From Owenia fusiformis (lineage: Eukaryota; Annelida; Polychaeta; Sabellida; Oweniidae): DNA of 64,000 nt. The notes beneath the pieces were generated by a model that was given only the letters and a program-made list of their open reading frames with translations, had not been told where the DNA came from and did no database searches. The position numbers and the translations under genes are program-made. Location of the stretch: NCBI GenBank assembly GCA_903813345.2, contig CAIIXF020000012.1:29960184-30024183 (forward strand), written 5' to 3'. Positions 23,101 through 34,700 of the stretch are shown one piece after another. How positions within the stretch are numbered: position 1 is the stretch's first letter; every line of letters starts with the position of its first letter.

Positions 23101-25689
23101 CATTTCAACCATCATAAAGTGGAGCAATATAATTGTTTCTAATGAATCATTTCAACCATCACAAAGTGTGGCAATATAATTGTTTCTGATTAATCATTTC
23201 AACCATCACAAAATGGGGCAATATAATTGTTTCCAATGAATCGTTTCAACCATCACAAAGTTGGGCAATATAATTGTTGCTAACTAATGATTTCAGCAAT
23301 CACAAAGTGGGGTTATATTATCATTTAAATGAATCATTTCAACCATCACAAAGTGTGGCAATATAATTGTTTCTAACATGTCTAATGAATCATTTCAATC
23401 ATCATAAAGTTGGGCAATATAATCATTTTGACCTTTACAAAGTCAGGAATATAATCAGTTTTAATAATCATTTCAACCATCGGGGCAATATGATGATTTA
23501 GTCTACATGTAAAAATATTCCTTAGCCCATATTTACAGAAAGAATAGTACACAGTTAGAAAATCATGACACTATCAAAATGAGGCTGCAGATTAAACTAT
23601 TAACATTTTATATTCAATAGTATTCAATAATAAGAAATTAATTCCTGGACCAGTGATCTCCCCAGGATTTTTTCTCAAGTGGGTGCAAAATTCTCATTTT
23701 CACAATTCAGACCAAAATTGGTTAAAATATGCCAATTTCTTGATTTTTCTGATTTTCAAGTGGGTGCAAATGGATTTTAAGGTGGGTGCAAGGGTGTTTT
23801 CAAAATCTCAGGTGGGTGCTGCACCGACTTGCTTTAGTGCTGGGAAGACCACTGAATTCTTACCAATTATCTCTGCTTTAGTTGCATTGCCACCAGTTTT
23901 TGCAAACAACCAGATAGGAATCTGAAATTAATCATGTTACCAATTATTTTCAGGAAACATTGAACATTATTAACTTTTAGGCACATGCACCATTGTACCT
24001 CCATCCTCAGTCAACTTTATAATTGAAATTTTAATTTTCCTCGAAAAAGTGATTTTGAAATGGGATTGATTTCCAACGGCACCTATGATATCATTTCATA
24101 AACATTTTTTGGAATAGAGCTAAATAATTCTGTATCATTGTTTTTTTATAATTTCAAAAGCATGAGTGCATGCACTAGCCGACACATGTACAGTAATGCA
24201 TGAGGGTGTAGCAAGGTTGGAGCCCTCTACTGTACTACAGTGTATCACTCCTTGCTCTAGAATTCCTGCACTCTATATCTATTAACAACCACGATATTCA
24301 CATCTTTGGTGACTGTCAACCAGCCCTTCTTAGCACTTTCAGTAGCAATAAACCAAGGTCTGAAATTAAATGCATTGAAAATTCCAGGTTTCTGGTTTAC
24401 AGATTGAGCGAGGGCGGCAATGTTTTAACCTACTACTGGGTCCCAAGCCACTTAGGAATTAACGGCAATGAATTAGCCGATACATATGCCAAGGAAGCAG
24501 CAGCGGAAGCAGCGACACTGCCCCCATGCTCTGTTAAACAAAGCAAAGAGGAAGTATATAGATCTATAAAGAAAACTGCCCTAAGCAAGTGGCAGACTCT
24601 ATATGATAACTCAACAAAAGTCAAACACATACAAGAAATTATTGAAACTGTAGGAGTCCAAAATAATCTGAATGAACAAAATCGGTCTTACTTTTGTAAG
24701 ATAAATCAACTGATTACTGGACACTCCAAGCTAAACGATCATTTGTCTAAGATACAGACAGACATCTCAAACCAATGCGAGCACTGCAAATGTGCAGAGA
24801 CAGTTCACCACTACATTTTCAATTGTAAGAAGTTCTATGATGAACGTGAACTAATGCTACATAAGGCTGAAGTGAAATTACTAGGGATTGAAGGACCCAA
24901 GCCAAATATAGACTTAAAGATTTTGACAGGCTTTCATAAAGCACTTAATGAAGCACAGAACAGAGATATGAGACATTTCTTAATGACATATCTAAAGACA
25001 ACTAAAAGAATCTAACATTAAACAAACCAAGAAACAGACAGAGACTGTTAAATATAAGTACAGATAATGACTGCTGAGAGAGAGAGAAATAAATAAATAA
25101 TATGAATGTAAATATGAATAATGAATGACACTTTGAAAATCTGCGCAACAAGTGAATAAAGTACAAGAGAAAGTACATAGTGAATATACAAAAAGCACAA
25201 GAGACTAACTGCCGAGGAAAAAGCGGCTTATGCAACACAACAACAACAACCTTTATAAATATGACAATGGCTTACCGATTTCCATCGAATAACTAAGATC
25301 ATTGACTGTATGGTCAGAATCATTGTCTACTTCTTTATGAAACCATGAGTACCTTGAATTAATAAACTGAAATAATCTAAGCTGATTGGCTGAGAAAATT
25401 TCGGCATGTTTGAATTTCGATTTGAACATACAGGTAGTTTAGAGCTCCCCCCTCCCTTTACTCTACAGTAGATCTAGGTCTAGTCCAGCCCAGCATTTCC
25501 AATTTTCCAGAATCAAATTTTTAGTTTAGATCTACTGGAAAACGTGAGAACCGATATGCTTACTAGCTTGAAACCATCAGTTTCGTGTGCTGATATCGTC
25601 AAGTTGAAGATCAGATCACTGAATGCAACTAGTATGATTAATATCGTGTTTATTTTACGAAAAATGGAAAGCAGAAAAATCCGTGACAT
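11135..25689 (-). CDS. Single-pass membrane protein with CUB-like ectodomain (multi-exon)
   Basis: Exons on the minus strand: 25689-25564, 25366-25276, an uncertain exon near 24359/24312-24290, 23921-23864, 21597-21369, 20573-20431, 16341-16257, 15577-15457, 14752-14698, 12694-12636, 11752-11135. Every listed boundary has AG/GT, and all phases match except at the uncertain small exon. The seven joins from 23921 to 11135 give 455 residues. Exon 1 (42 residues) opens with a hydrophobic signal peptide (TILIILVAFSDLIF core). Exons at 21597 and 20573 make one CUB-like domain ('EGGNIALNE', 'ICNWVLETDLTYSISLYF', 'YGLYDNL', 'EKEVCGDPVVQAYETS', 'VWLEY'). Exon 16341 carries the TM helix (VTVGVLCGFVIPLLCCLPLY), followed at once by a strongly basic stretch (KRTRRDKKRTKEEKQ) expected in the cytoplasm. 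The tail is Ser/Asn/Asp-rich and holds two ED-x-VFLP motifs. I do not recognise a named orthologue; receptor or adhesion function is a guess. It is divergent from MKS1. Confidence 0.85.
12935..13990. repeat. 144-bp tandem array in an intron of the CUB-like gene
   Basis: About seven copies of a 144-bp unit. Marker blocks are 'gatgacaagatttttcg', 'aaaatggccaccagaaaac', 'aagatggccgcccaaaag', 'tagtacttgatatcctc' and 'gaaggaaatccgatgagc'. Starts of successive 'gacaagattttt' blocks are about 140-148 bp apart. It lies in the intron between exons 14698 and 12694. Non-coding. Confidence 0.9.
14168..14379. mobile_element. pogo/Tigger-like MITE (CAGTAAAACC ends), copy 1
   Basis: TA|CAGTAAAACCtgcatat at the left and aaaGGTTTTACTG|TA at the right. 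The interior contains a short tandem repeat of 'gagacaggtgttcact'. Related copies lie at 29750, 34968 and 51545. CAGT ends with a TA target are typical of pogo/Tigger elements; the superfamily is inferred from the ends only. Confidence 0.8.
14429..14650. other. GC-rich 'ggcaccgttt' cluster
   Basis: Repeated short palindromic words (ttcggcac, gtttcgacac, ggtgccgaaacggcaccg) at 14478-14625 make the stretch unusually GC-rich and open in several frames. It lies close to the exon at 14698-14752 but has no splice signals joining it to the gene. Probably a small GC-rich mobile fragment. Confidence 0.45.
15722..16080. repeat. 22-bp minisatellite
   Basis: About sixteen copies of a 22-bp unit ('caacagggtggcatgtaatttt' in overlapping pieces) with point variants. 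It lies in the intron between the TM exon (16257-16341) and the basic exon (15457-15577) of the CUB-like gene. An isolated piece of the same sequence recurs at 42815-42835 in MKS1 intron 11. Confidence 0.9.
16872..17851. mobile_element. TIR element of 'ccgtacgagctcg' repeats inserted in the 154-bp array
   Basis: Perfect inverted ends CACAGGCAAATTACATCG / CGATGTAATTTGCCTGTG, each flanked by TA (16870-16871, 17852-17853). The interior is a degenerate ~60-bp tandem repeat rich in self-complementary words such as 'gcccgtaatagctcgtaatt' and 'cgagcctcgtacg'. The element plus TA accounts for exactly the 982-bp offset between array markers 16831 and 17967 (1136 = 154 + 982), so the empty site is present in the other copies. 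Confidence 0.9.
18864..20237. mobile_element. TIR-like insertion in the 154-bp array, with a 'tctcctgtttt' array
   Basis: Flanked by GGAACTG on both sides (18857-18863 and 20238-20244), a 7-bp duplication of sequence that is single-copy in the other array units. The ends 'cacagttgccaactcc' and 'gaggttggcaggtat' are short imperfect inverted repeats. The inside has 'atctcccgattt' repeats, a nested palindrome (19392-19632) and, at 19675-20215, a ~30-bp tandem repeat around 'tctcctgttttctcctg'. No transposase seen. The 7-bp duplication would fit hAT- or P-like elements; uncertain. Confidence 0.8.
19392..19632. mobile_element. Palindromic MITE nested in the 18864 insertion
   Basis: 'caaggaggattggctcccag' at the left and 'gggagccaatcctccttg' at the right are inverted copies, continued by 'atgcaacatcgata' / 'tatcgatgttgcat'. 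A diverged half copy ('aaggattggctcccagaatg') is at about 48179 in MKS1 intron 15. Confidence 0.75.
20800..20885. repeat. Trinucleotide-rich microsatellite
   Basis: Degenerate (TAC)n, (TAG)n and (TAA)n runs in an intron of the CUB-like gene. No other feature. Confidence 0.6.
21006..21210. mobile_element. CAGTGATCTCCCCAG MITE, copy 1
   Basis: Inverted ends CAGTGATCTCCCCAG and tgtGGAGATCACTG bound about 200 bp containing 'gcagcacccatctgag' and 'gcacccacctgaaaat'. Copies in the window: 21006-21210, 23651-23854 (opposite orientation) and 51110-51309. Non-coding; short open frames in the copies are by-products. Confidence 0.88.
21985..23490. repeat. 47-bp tandem array
   Basis: About 32 copies of a 47-bp unit ('aatcatttcaaccatcac', 'aaagtggggcaatataa', 'ttgtttctgatt') with two main subtypes (gtttctgatt / attttaatga). 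It fills the intron between exons 23864 and 21597 of the CUB-like gene. Confidence 0.95.
23651..23854. mobile_element. CAGTGATCTCCCCAG MITE, copy 2, abutting a splice donor
   Basis: Inverted relative to copy 1. Its end (CAGTGGTCTTCCCAG on the minus strand) starts nine nucleotides into the intron after the donor of the exon ending at 23864 (GTAAGAATT|CAGTGG). It therefore provides most of the sequence just downstream of this 5' splice site. Confidence 0.88.
24395..25250 (+). mobile_element. 5'-truncated non-LTR retrotransposon (RNase H and zinc-knuckle end)
   Basis: An open frame to the stop at 25015 encodes the C-terminal RNase H motif 'YYWVPSHLGINGNELAD', a helical linker ('LSKWQTLYDNS'), 'KINQLITGHSKLNDHL' and a terminal CxxC-x7-H-x4-C knuckle ('CEHCKCAETVHHYIFNC'). 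This order is typical of the last part of I/Jockey-type ORF2. About 235 bp of 3' UTR follows, ending near a short (CAA)n run at 25240. The reverse transcriptase and endonuclease are missing, so it is a dead 5'-truncated copy. It sits in an early intron of the CUB-like gene in the opposite orientation. Confidence 0.9.
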
Positions 25690-25786
25690 TTTAGGATTTT
25701 AAAAATGGCGCATTTTACATTTGGCGTGTCATTTGATTACAACCAATTAGCGCGCGAAATTTAATTCACTCCGAAAATGTTTACAA
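25690..25786. promoter_or_regulatory. 97-bp bidirectional promoter between MKS1 and the CUB-like gene
   Basis: The two ATGs (25787 on plus, 25689 on minus) are separated by 97 bp, so both transcription starts and core promoters must fall here or overlap the coding starts. A CCAAT box is at 25743-25747, followed directly by TTAGCGCGCGAAAT (25747-25760), which contains TTTCGCGC on the minus strand, an E2F-type site. No TATA box. I looked for an RFX X-box, common at ciliary genes, and do not see a good one. Confidence 0.8.
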
Positions 25787-28700
25787 ATGGCTGACTTGTG
25801 TGAAGCCGATTTAGGTACTTGTTTTTATCGATCTAAGGACTCCATAAAGAATATAAGAATAAAGTAAGTATAGAAATATGCATCGGATCATTATATTGAA
25901 TTGCACGGGAAAATTTGAACTCACTCGACTCACCATTTTGAAATAAATCTCATTTGAATTCAAAATGATGTGAAAATTTTGATTTCAAAAATTTCAAATT
26001 GATTATCCCGTGTCAGGACTCAGGACTATAGTCCTAAGAACGTTTTAGCATTCTTTTCGTGAAGTTGAATCCACAATTATCTGGGTTTATTGGCAGAACA
26101 AATAAATTTTTGTTTTTGATCGCAATATTTGCGTGTAATATTAGACTAACTTATTTCAGCCGTCAAATTCCTTCATTTACATGTATTCGTACTTCCAGGC
26201 CACTTCCTGGCCAGTCAAACGGGAAATCCCCTTTGAAATCCAACCACCATTTTGAAAAGTGATGGAATATGAATCTCTCTCAATGAAAAAGAAAAATGTC
26301 CCTGTTCTGCCGATAAACCCACATAATTGTGGATTCAACTATACGAAAAGAATGCTAAAATACCCAGGAATCTATTGAAGTAGGTATCTTAAGTGTAAGA
26401 GGCGTAGAAAATTCTCCCATATTATAATTGTACATGCAAAAGATTGAAGCGTTCTCAGGGAAAGAAATTTTGGGCCCCTAAAACCAAAATTTTGAAATTT
26501 TGAGGCCCATTTTCTCAAAAATTTGGTTTAAAATTAAAAAATAAGTCCCATGATTGACCAAAAAGGCCCACTTTTTGGGGCCTTAAAGGCCCAAAATTTT
26601 TTTATGGGCCCAATTTTTTTTATGGGCCCACCCAAGGCCTAGTATGTATCCAACAGACTGACTAGAAGTCAGTCTGTTATGATGTACTACTTTCCTGTGG
26701 AAATTGCAGTGAAATTTTTTGCACAAAATTATCAATTAGAGGAACCATTTCTTCAAAAAAAATAAACATTACAAAATCTCAATTAAATAGTAAGGTACAA
26801 TTAAATGCAATAAAAAGTAACACAGCATATTGTCAAGTGGAAATAAAGCTAGTTGAAGTAACAAATGTGCAAATTAATTTTACCAATCGGCCATTTTGAA
26901 TAGCACTTCCTATGTAAACAAATATTTCACATTACCAAACTTTAACATAGGTGCCTTATAGTCTGAATATAATTCAGACTAAATAGGATATAGTCTAACC
27001 CAAGGCCCACCCAATTTGATTAATTATTGTAAACTTTGATGTGGTCCATTTGAGCTGTTGAAAAATCCTATTGAAAGCAATTTTATTTGATTTATTATAT
27101 TCCCCCGAGTGTTTTTGGAAAAAAACTTGCATCAAATTAAAGTTAATTTTGAGATTCATATATAACTTTACTACATTTTAGAGTCCATATCAAGAAGGTG
27201 ACATCTGCAAGTATTGTACCACAAGTTGCGATAGAACAAGAGTCAGGAGACAATACTGAGATTAAAGAACGCCGACTGAAGGAAAATACCACAGGAGGAG
27301 CGGATGATACGGACACTTATACATTTAAATGGCAGGAAAAAGTATTTAGTGATGTAAGTTTGCAAATCTTTAACCCTCTTAAATGAAAATAACTGTATTT
27401 GCTTAATACATTCTAAATTGTTATGATCTTTCTGTCTGCACCACAAGGGGTCTCCAACTATTTTGTGGATATCGTTTTGTGTTCACTGTCTGTAACAAAT
27501 GGTGTTCTTTTATGTGCACTTATACAAAAGGATTCAAGTGCATGTATACACCAAAACCTTTATATAAATCGTGGACCACTAATGTCTCTTTATTTCAGAG
27601 AGAAATTCAGCTGTATAATGATGCCAACAAGTGTGAGAGTGTTTTGGAGAGGACATACCATGAACAAGTTGTGAAAGTTCTCCATGATGGGAAACCAACT
27701 AAACGCCTCTTTTCTTATGTGGATCATGACAGCTTTACTAATAAAGATGAGGTATAATGGTTAATATACCAGTGTGTGTGGGGGGAGGGGGATTTAAAAT
27801 TGGATGGAGGGGGGGGGGGTATAAAAGTGGACCTTAAACATTGAAGAAAATATGCCTCAATTATTTTTTCAAATACACCTTTGGAAAATGTGTGTCACTT
27901 TAAAAAAGAAGTCCTAATTATCAAAAATCAGTCCAGATTTAACCTTACAAGTGTGATCCTTAAAAGAGTAAATCAACATATTTGAATGAGTATCGAGTAA
28001 TCTATATTTTCAAACTCTCAAACACGGGGCTTTTCAATGAGATTTTTTAAAACCTATTAGACTGGAGCAACTTGAGGGTCTAGAAACATTAGACTCTGGA
28101 GAGTCTCGGGAGTCTAAAAGCCTAGTGAGAACCCTGAACATGTAAATTGTAAACAAATTGAGTTAGAAGTAAGAGAAAATATAAATTTTAATATAAATTC
28201 AAGGGCTTTTGAGGACCATAAAAATATGAAATTTATAATTTTGATCAGACATGAAATGTTTCTTTTAGACATTAAAACCAATGACAACATCACCTACAGA
28301 GACACAGACGACATTAGCAGAAAAGATGGTGAATGTACGACGTAGAAAAACTGGCGGATTGAGACTAAGAGAAAGGTACGATGTACATCTGCAATGGTTA
28401 CAACTCATTATGAAGTTGTTGATATACATGAAGTGTATAAGAAATTTTTGATATACCTAAATTGAGGAAAACAGGATCCTCTTTTTATTTAGAAAATAAG
28501 ACTAACATTTTTAAAAAAAGTAACAAGGTGGGGTCCTAATCCATAATTTTTCAGAGAGTTGGATTGATCATTTTATTATCACTGGACTTCATTTCACTTT
28601 GCATGGCCTTACAGTCTAGAACAATTATGCATGTTTTCAATTTGTTAGATTTAACCACATGAAACAGCTACTTTGGAGGTAATTTTCAACTATTTGATTA

Positions 28701-31700
28701 ACAATTTGTTTTAATTGAAAGTTATATTGTTAATTTGTTTATGTTCCTACATATCTGGTTACATGTATACTTATCTGAAATATGGAATAATATCATGTTT
28801 TATGTCACCATCAGAAGTGATGACATATTATCATAGTCTCAAACTTTTTTGTGGACTGTTGGTGTCTGTAGCAAATGGCAGATGGTGACATTTTGTGTGT
28901 TAATGTCTTGTTATCATTTGTACACTAAACCATTCTATGGTGACATAGTCTCCAATTTATTGTGAACGGTGTTTGGTGATCATAGTTTGTTGGCCATTGG
29001 TTGGTGTCTGTAACAAATGGCAGGTTGTGACATTTCACATGTTAATGATTACTTAAAAAGTGCTATATTGACATCACTTTGGCTAGTGTAGTGAGTGGTT
29101 AGCTCAAGAAATTGTTATTAAGACAGCAAGGAAACTTTACAGGTGTAAGAGCAGATAAGCGCTCACAAGATCTGATTATGTTTTTGGGCATGCAGGGTAA
29201 TATGGAAGACCGCCATTTTGAATTTCAAGCGCAACATTCTTGACAGTGTGTCATGTGTACTAATCTCAATTCAATTCAATTTATTCATTCAAAATTACAT
29301 CATACAACATTTCATCAATAACATGAAAAAGACACCCCAAGGGGCGTATGTATTCCATGGGTCATAATATGTAAAAGTAATGTTTTAGTCATAGATCAAA
29401 AGCTGAATGAATCAAAATGAAAGAGAAAAATAGAAGCATAGATTATCATTGATTCTAATCATGTTAAGTTTTATTACCCCTTATTGATTTTAATTACTCG
29501 TAAGCGTGATTAAAACACATCAAAGAGATTATTTACATTATTTAAGCTGAGCCACTCTAGATTGTTTATGCAATTACAAATATTAAGTCATAAGGTTATG
29601 CTTTATCTCCCAATAATTGAAATCGGGAGTTGATTTGGAACTTATAATTGTATAAATGTCAGGGGTTGGTCAGAATTTCTGACAACTGACAAACAAATGG
29701 GCTTTTGAGCACTGCATAAATATGAATGTAAAATACACATATTATATAACAGTGAAACCTGTATATCTGAACACCTTTCTAATTTCAACCCGTCTCAGTG
29801 TGAATGCTTTTTGGTCCTATTGTTTTAGATCTGCTATATACTTTCATGTTAAAAAATCAGGAGAAATGTGAACAACTGCCTCCAAACGCTTTTGGCTAGT
29901 TCCAATGGCATTTGCATGAGTTGATGTCATATCTGGACGCCACTCAGCTAAAAGTGTTCAGATAAGCAGGTGTTCACATTTTAATGTAAGTTAGTGGCCA
30001 GGCCCGTAGCCAGGGGGGTTCAAAATCATCCAGTTTTTCACCATTCTGAGCACTGTTTAAGTGATTTTGGCCATTTTTGGACCAAAATTGTCACCAGTGA
30101 ACCCCCCTGGAATTTTTCAAAAAAGTGAACCCCCCTTGGCAAATCCTGGCTACGGGCCTGGTGGCAAATGATAAATTTGGGACCAAGAAAATGTGTTCAG
30201 ATTGAGAGTGGTTCAGATTAGAGAGTGGTTCCGATTAGAGTGTTGTTCAGATTAGAGAGTTGTCCAGATTAGAGAGTTGTTCAGATTAGAGAGTTGTTCA
30301 GATTAGAGAGTGGTTCTGATTAGAGAGTTGTTCAGATTAGAGAGTGGTTCCGATTAGAGAGTTGTTCAGATTAGAGAGTTGTTCGGATTAGCGAGGTGAT
30401 CAATCACTTTACACATCAATACTCTGATTATTCAGTGAGCAAAAACAGCTCATGGTACTTATTTATGATAAGGTGTCAAACTCAAGTTTGCCAACTAACA
30501 TGTAAGTCAATGGTAGAATTGTGGTTCCTTGTCGAGAGGTGTACCTTAAAAAAGTGTAAATGGGTCTTATAGCCTCTTGCAAATTATTAAGTAGATGTGC
30601 TAGGACAGGTTTAACCCTTTTGTTTATTTTGCAGTGAGAACGCTATTGTGCCAAAGATTAATATCGTGAACCAGAAACCAAGTGACGATGACAAGAAACA
30701 CAACCATATTATCAATACCCCTGTCCAAACAATGTTTATAATGGCTGACCTCAGTATGAAAGAGAAGTAAGAAAGATTCTCATGTATCATTTTCCGAAAT
30801 CTGATTAAACTTGTAATTGTTGTATTGTATTTCAAATATTTGAAATCAAGTTGTCCACTATACTTATAGTTTTTTTTTTGTATTTCAAATATTTGAAATC
30901 AAGTTGTTCACTATACTTATAGTTATGTCAAGTAAGCCATGCCTAATTATCTTGACATTAAATGCAATCTGATTAAACCTGCATGTTGTGTATTGTATTT
31001 CAAAATACTTGACATCAAGTTATTTACTTATAGTTATATTAAATAAGCCACGCCTAATCTTGACATCAAATATGTGGTTGCATCTATTTCTTGACCTCAA
31101 AGGTACCACATATTTAAATTACTTGACATTACATAACCCAGTGAGAGAATTGACAATGATATTATCAAATAATTTATTATTATTATCATCAACCTTATCA
31201 TACTTGCTCAAATTGATGAGCAAGGTTCCTCTGACCATTGGCCTTTTTCAGGTTCTATTGTGTATTTACCAATATGGGACAAAAATTGGCATTTTTGGGC
31301 TCTATGATCGAACCCCAGGAAAGAGTTGAAAAAGAAATATTGACACAGATATTTTTCTTATAGGGAAGCTGTAGAGGCCGATGAGGTTGTACTATGTACA
31401 TTAAAGTACGACAACCACAGTGTATTGAGCATAAAACCAGATTTTACAAAAACTAAAAAGCCATATAGGATAGAAACGGGTGCCCTTGGTCGAGGTAGGT
31501 GATGTTGTAATATAAAGGACATGGATTTTGACTTTTTGACATTTGACTTTTTGGTGATTAGAAGTTCTGGTCAGCTTTTGTAGTTTCAAATTTGGCATTT
31601 GTTGTCATTTGAGAACACCTATTTTATCTCACTTTATTGTTGATCCTGCAATTTTACTAGCCTACAATTTGAATGGCTTTTGCATTGTCAGAAAATGGGT

Positions 31701-34700
31701 GTCATTCATAATTTCAGTTAATACCCCCTACAACCCATATGGGCACCAGGATAAGTAAATACAAAAAACATTGTAAGACATTATAATACCGTCACACTGG
31801 AAAACTATATACACTACTTGAATCATAGTCAAAGGGTATCAAACTTAAAAGGTATAGAAGATATAAAATATCATTTTTAATATATCATATTTTTCAGATT
31901 TATATGAATATACAATAGAGCATAGTTCATATGAGATGAACAGACAAGAGCAAAACAGAGAAGGCAAAATGTATAGAGAGGTGAGATAATTGTAATCAAA
32001 TTCCAACTAGACCATAACATACCATGAGCATTCTAGGATCCACATTGAACTGGACATATGGATGGGATGGTTAATGAATATAGTCCAATGCCTTAGCCAT
32101 GATACTGCTGAGCCAGTTCATGCAGGCCCGTAGCCAGAATTTGACAAGGGGGGTTCTCTGGAGAATTCCAGGGGGGGTTCACTTTTGGTCAAAAATGGCC
32201 CAAATCAGAATGGTAAAAAACTGCATGATTTTGAAAAAATTTTTGGCCATAGGGGATTGCTCGAACCCACCCCCCTCCCCCTGGCTACGGCCCTGTCATG
32301 GTATCATGAGGACTGGTCAATACATGTGAAATTCTAGCACAAAAATGAGGGGCTCTTTTTCTTAAATTATCAGATTGCCTGATAAATAAAGCTCTCAATG
32401 TGATATGTTGCATACCAAGCAATAACAATGTATTGAAGATTAATTGATAAAAATTTATATTTTTATGCAGAAAACTTGGTATTGTCCGTTTAGTGTTTTT
32501 CTACGTCTAAACTACAGTATATGATTTGATTTTATATTTTTCAGCTTTATAATCGACATGCTGAGTTTTTACATGCTTTGGTGGGAGTGGATTTTGAAAT
32601 GGTGAGTTGAAATTTGGCGAGAAATTAATGATGTTTTCCTCCCCTGTGGAATTAATCTGACCCTCTTGACCAGATTATTTTACTCTAAAATTGCAAATTT
32701 TTATGAAAACGAAACAAAAATTTAAAAGATCTTAAAAGGTAAGACACACAAGAAAGGTGGTCTTCAGGATTGAAAGGGTTTTGGCATTGCAATTAGTCAA
32801 ATTCTTTGCCAGGGCCCTCCTTAGTAAATAAGAAGCACATGTCATATGTACCAATAAAACATTGATTTTGAGAATAATAATAGATATGTTAATATATTTT
32901 CAGCCCCCACCAGAAGTTCTGAGACTTTTAGTGTTTGGAGAAATAGGTGAGGAATTTAAAAAAATGAAAATTTAATTCTCAACAAGCAATTAGACTGTGA
33001 TATTTGTCTATGTTGTATATGCAGAAAACATCTGAAGATGATTAATTTATTGGTGATCTCCAAGGTTCTTTTACACAGCAGAGTGTCAATCCAAATTTGA
33101 TCTGTTTTAGTCAAAATATCCTGACATGTTATCCAAGGGTGTAGCCAGGATCTGAAAATAGGTGAGGCAATGTAATTAGGTGAGGCAAATTTAAATGGGT
33201 GAGGCATAGTTAAATAAGTGAGGTAAATTCAAATTGGTGAGGCATAGTTAAATAGGCGAGGCCAATTTAAAATGGGTGAGGCATAGTTAAATAGGCGAGG
33301 CAAATTTAAATGGGTGAGGCATAGTTAAATAAGTGAGGTAAATTCAAATTGGTGAGGCATAGTTAAATAGGCGAGGCAAATTTAAATGGGTGAGGCATAG
33401 TTAAATAAGTGAGGTAAATTCAAATTGGTGAGGCATAGTTAAATAGGTGAGGGAAATTTAAATGGGTGAGGCATAGTTAAATAGGCGAGGCAAAGTTAAA
33501 TAGGTGAGGCATAGTTAAATAGGTGGGGCAAAGTTAAAGTTTAGTTTAGTTAATACTCTAGGGGCGAGGAGGGAAATTCTCAATAAATGGTGTATAGTTG
33601 GTTTGGCAGTATTTTCAGTTAGGGGAGAGTCTTGGATGAAATTTCCACCTAGGTGATAGCTTCACAGAGTGGTAGGAAGTTCTTTTTTTTGAAGAGTTAG
33701 CCCCCTACCCCACAAAAACACCCCACCCCGGGGAAAAAAATTGTTCACACTAAATAACCTTAGATATTTTGATGTTTGTAGGTGACATACATAGATATTA
33801 TATATATGAATCATTTGCAGTATAATTGATGCTGATTACTCCTAAAAAAATTGAATATTTGTACAAAGTGTGTACCCCAGGGGGCAAATTCGTGACCCAT
33901 TTCCTTACTATTTTGATCCTAACTTTTCAACTAGACACTGTAAGAGGTTGAAAAAATTCATGTGAAGTTCCCAATAGCAGGGTTAGTAACCCTGAAAGAT
34001 GCAAAGCCATGGAAGAGGTAGGAGCTGAGAAAAAAATTGTTGATTTTTCGAAAAATTTGACATTTTTGACAGCTGGATTTTGTGTATGACTATAGCTGAC
34101 CCCTATAGTTCCTGGATCCATCCCTCTATGATGATATATATGGTTTTATAGTGTGGAACTAAGATGTAAAACATAATTAAGATGGGTTTTAAGGAAGTTT
34201 AAGGTTTTAAACAAGTCCAGAATTTGAAAAATTGTAAATATAAGGTTTCAAATTTACGAATTTCAGGTAGAGCCATGGCAGACCCCTATAGTTTCTAGAT
34301 CCATCCCTCTATGGTGATACTTATGGTATTGCTGTATGGAACTAATATGTAAAACACAATTTAGATGGGTTTTAAGGAAGTTTAAGGTTTTAAACAAGTT
34401 CAAAATTTGAAAAATTGTAAATATAAGGTTTCAAATTTACGAATTTCAGGTATAGCCATGGCTGACCCTTATGGTTTTTACATCCATACCTCTATGATTA
34501 AATATACAGTTTTAGAGTGTGGGACTAAGATTTAACATACCCAAAATGAATTTTAAGAAAGTTTAAGGTTTTAAACAAGTCAAAAATTTGAAGAATTGTA
34601 AATGTAAGTTTTCAAATTTATGAATTTCAGGTATAGCCAAAGATGACCCTTATGGGTTTTTTTACATCTATACCTCAGTGATGAGATATATATTTTTAGA

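Noticed and set aside
24433-25238. Minus-strand open frames opposite the retrotransposon
   Set aside because: Antisense shadows of the RNase H frame on the plus strand.
25690-25786. RFX X-box in the MKS1 promoter
   Set aside because: I searched for a GTNRCC-RGYAAC arrangement and found no convincing match in the 97 bp; it may lie in a 5' UTR or the first intron.
33927-34121. Matching 64-codon frames at 33927-34121 (-) and 38587-38781 (+)
   Set aside because: They are the two inverted arms of the foldback element. The identical frame reflects arm identity rather than a protein under selection.
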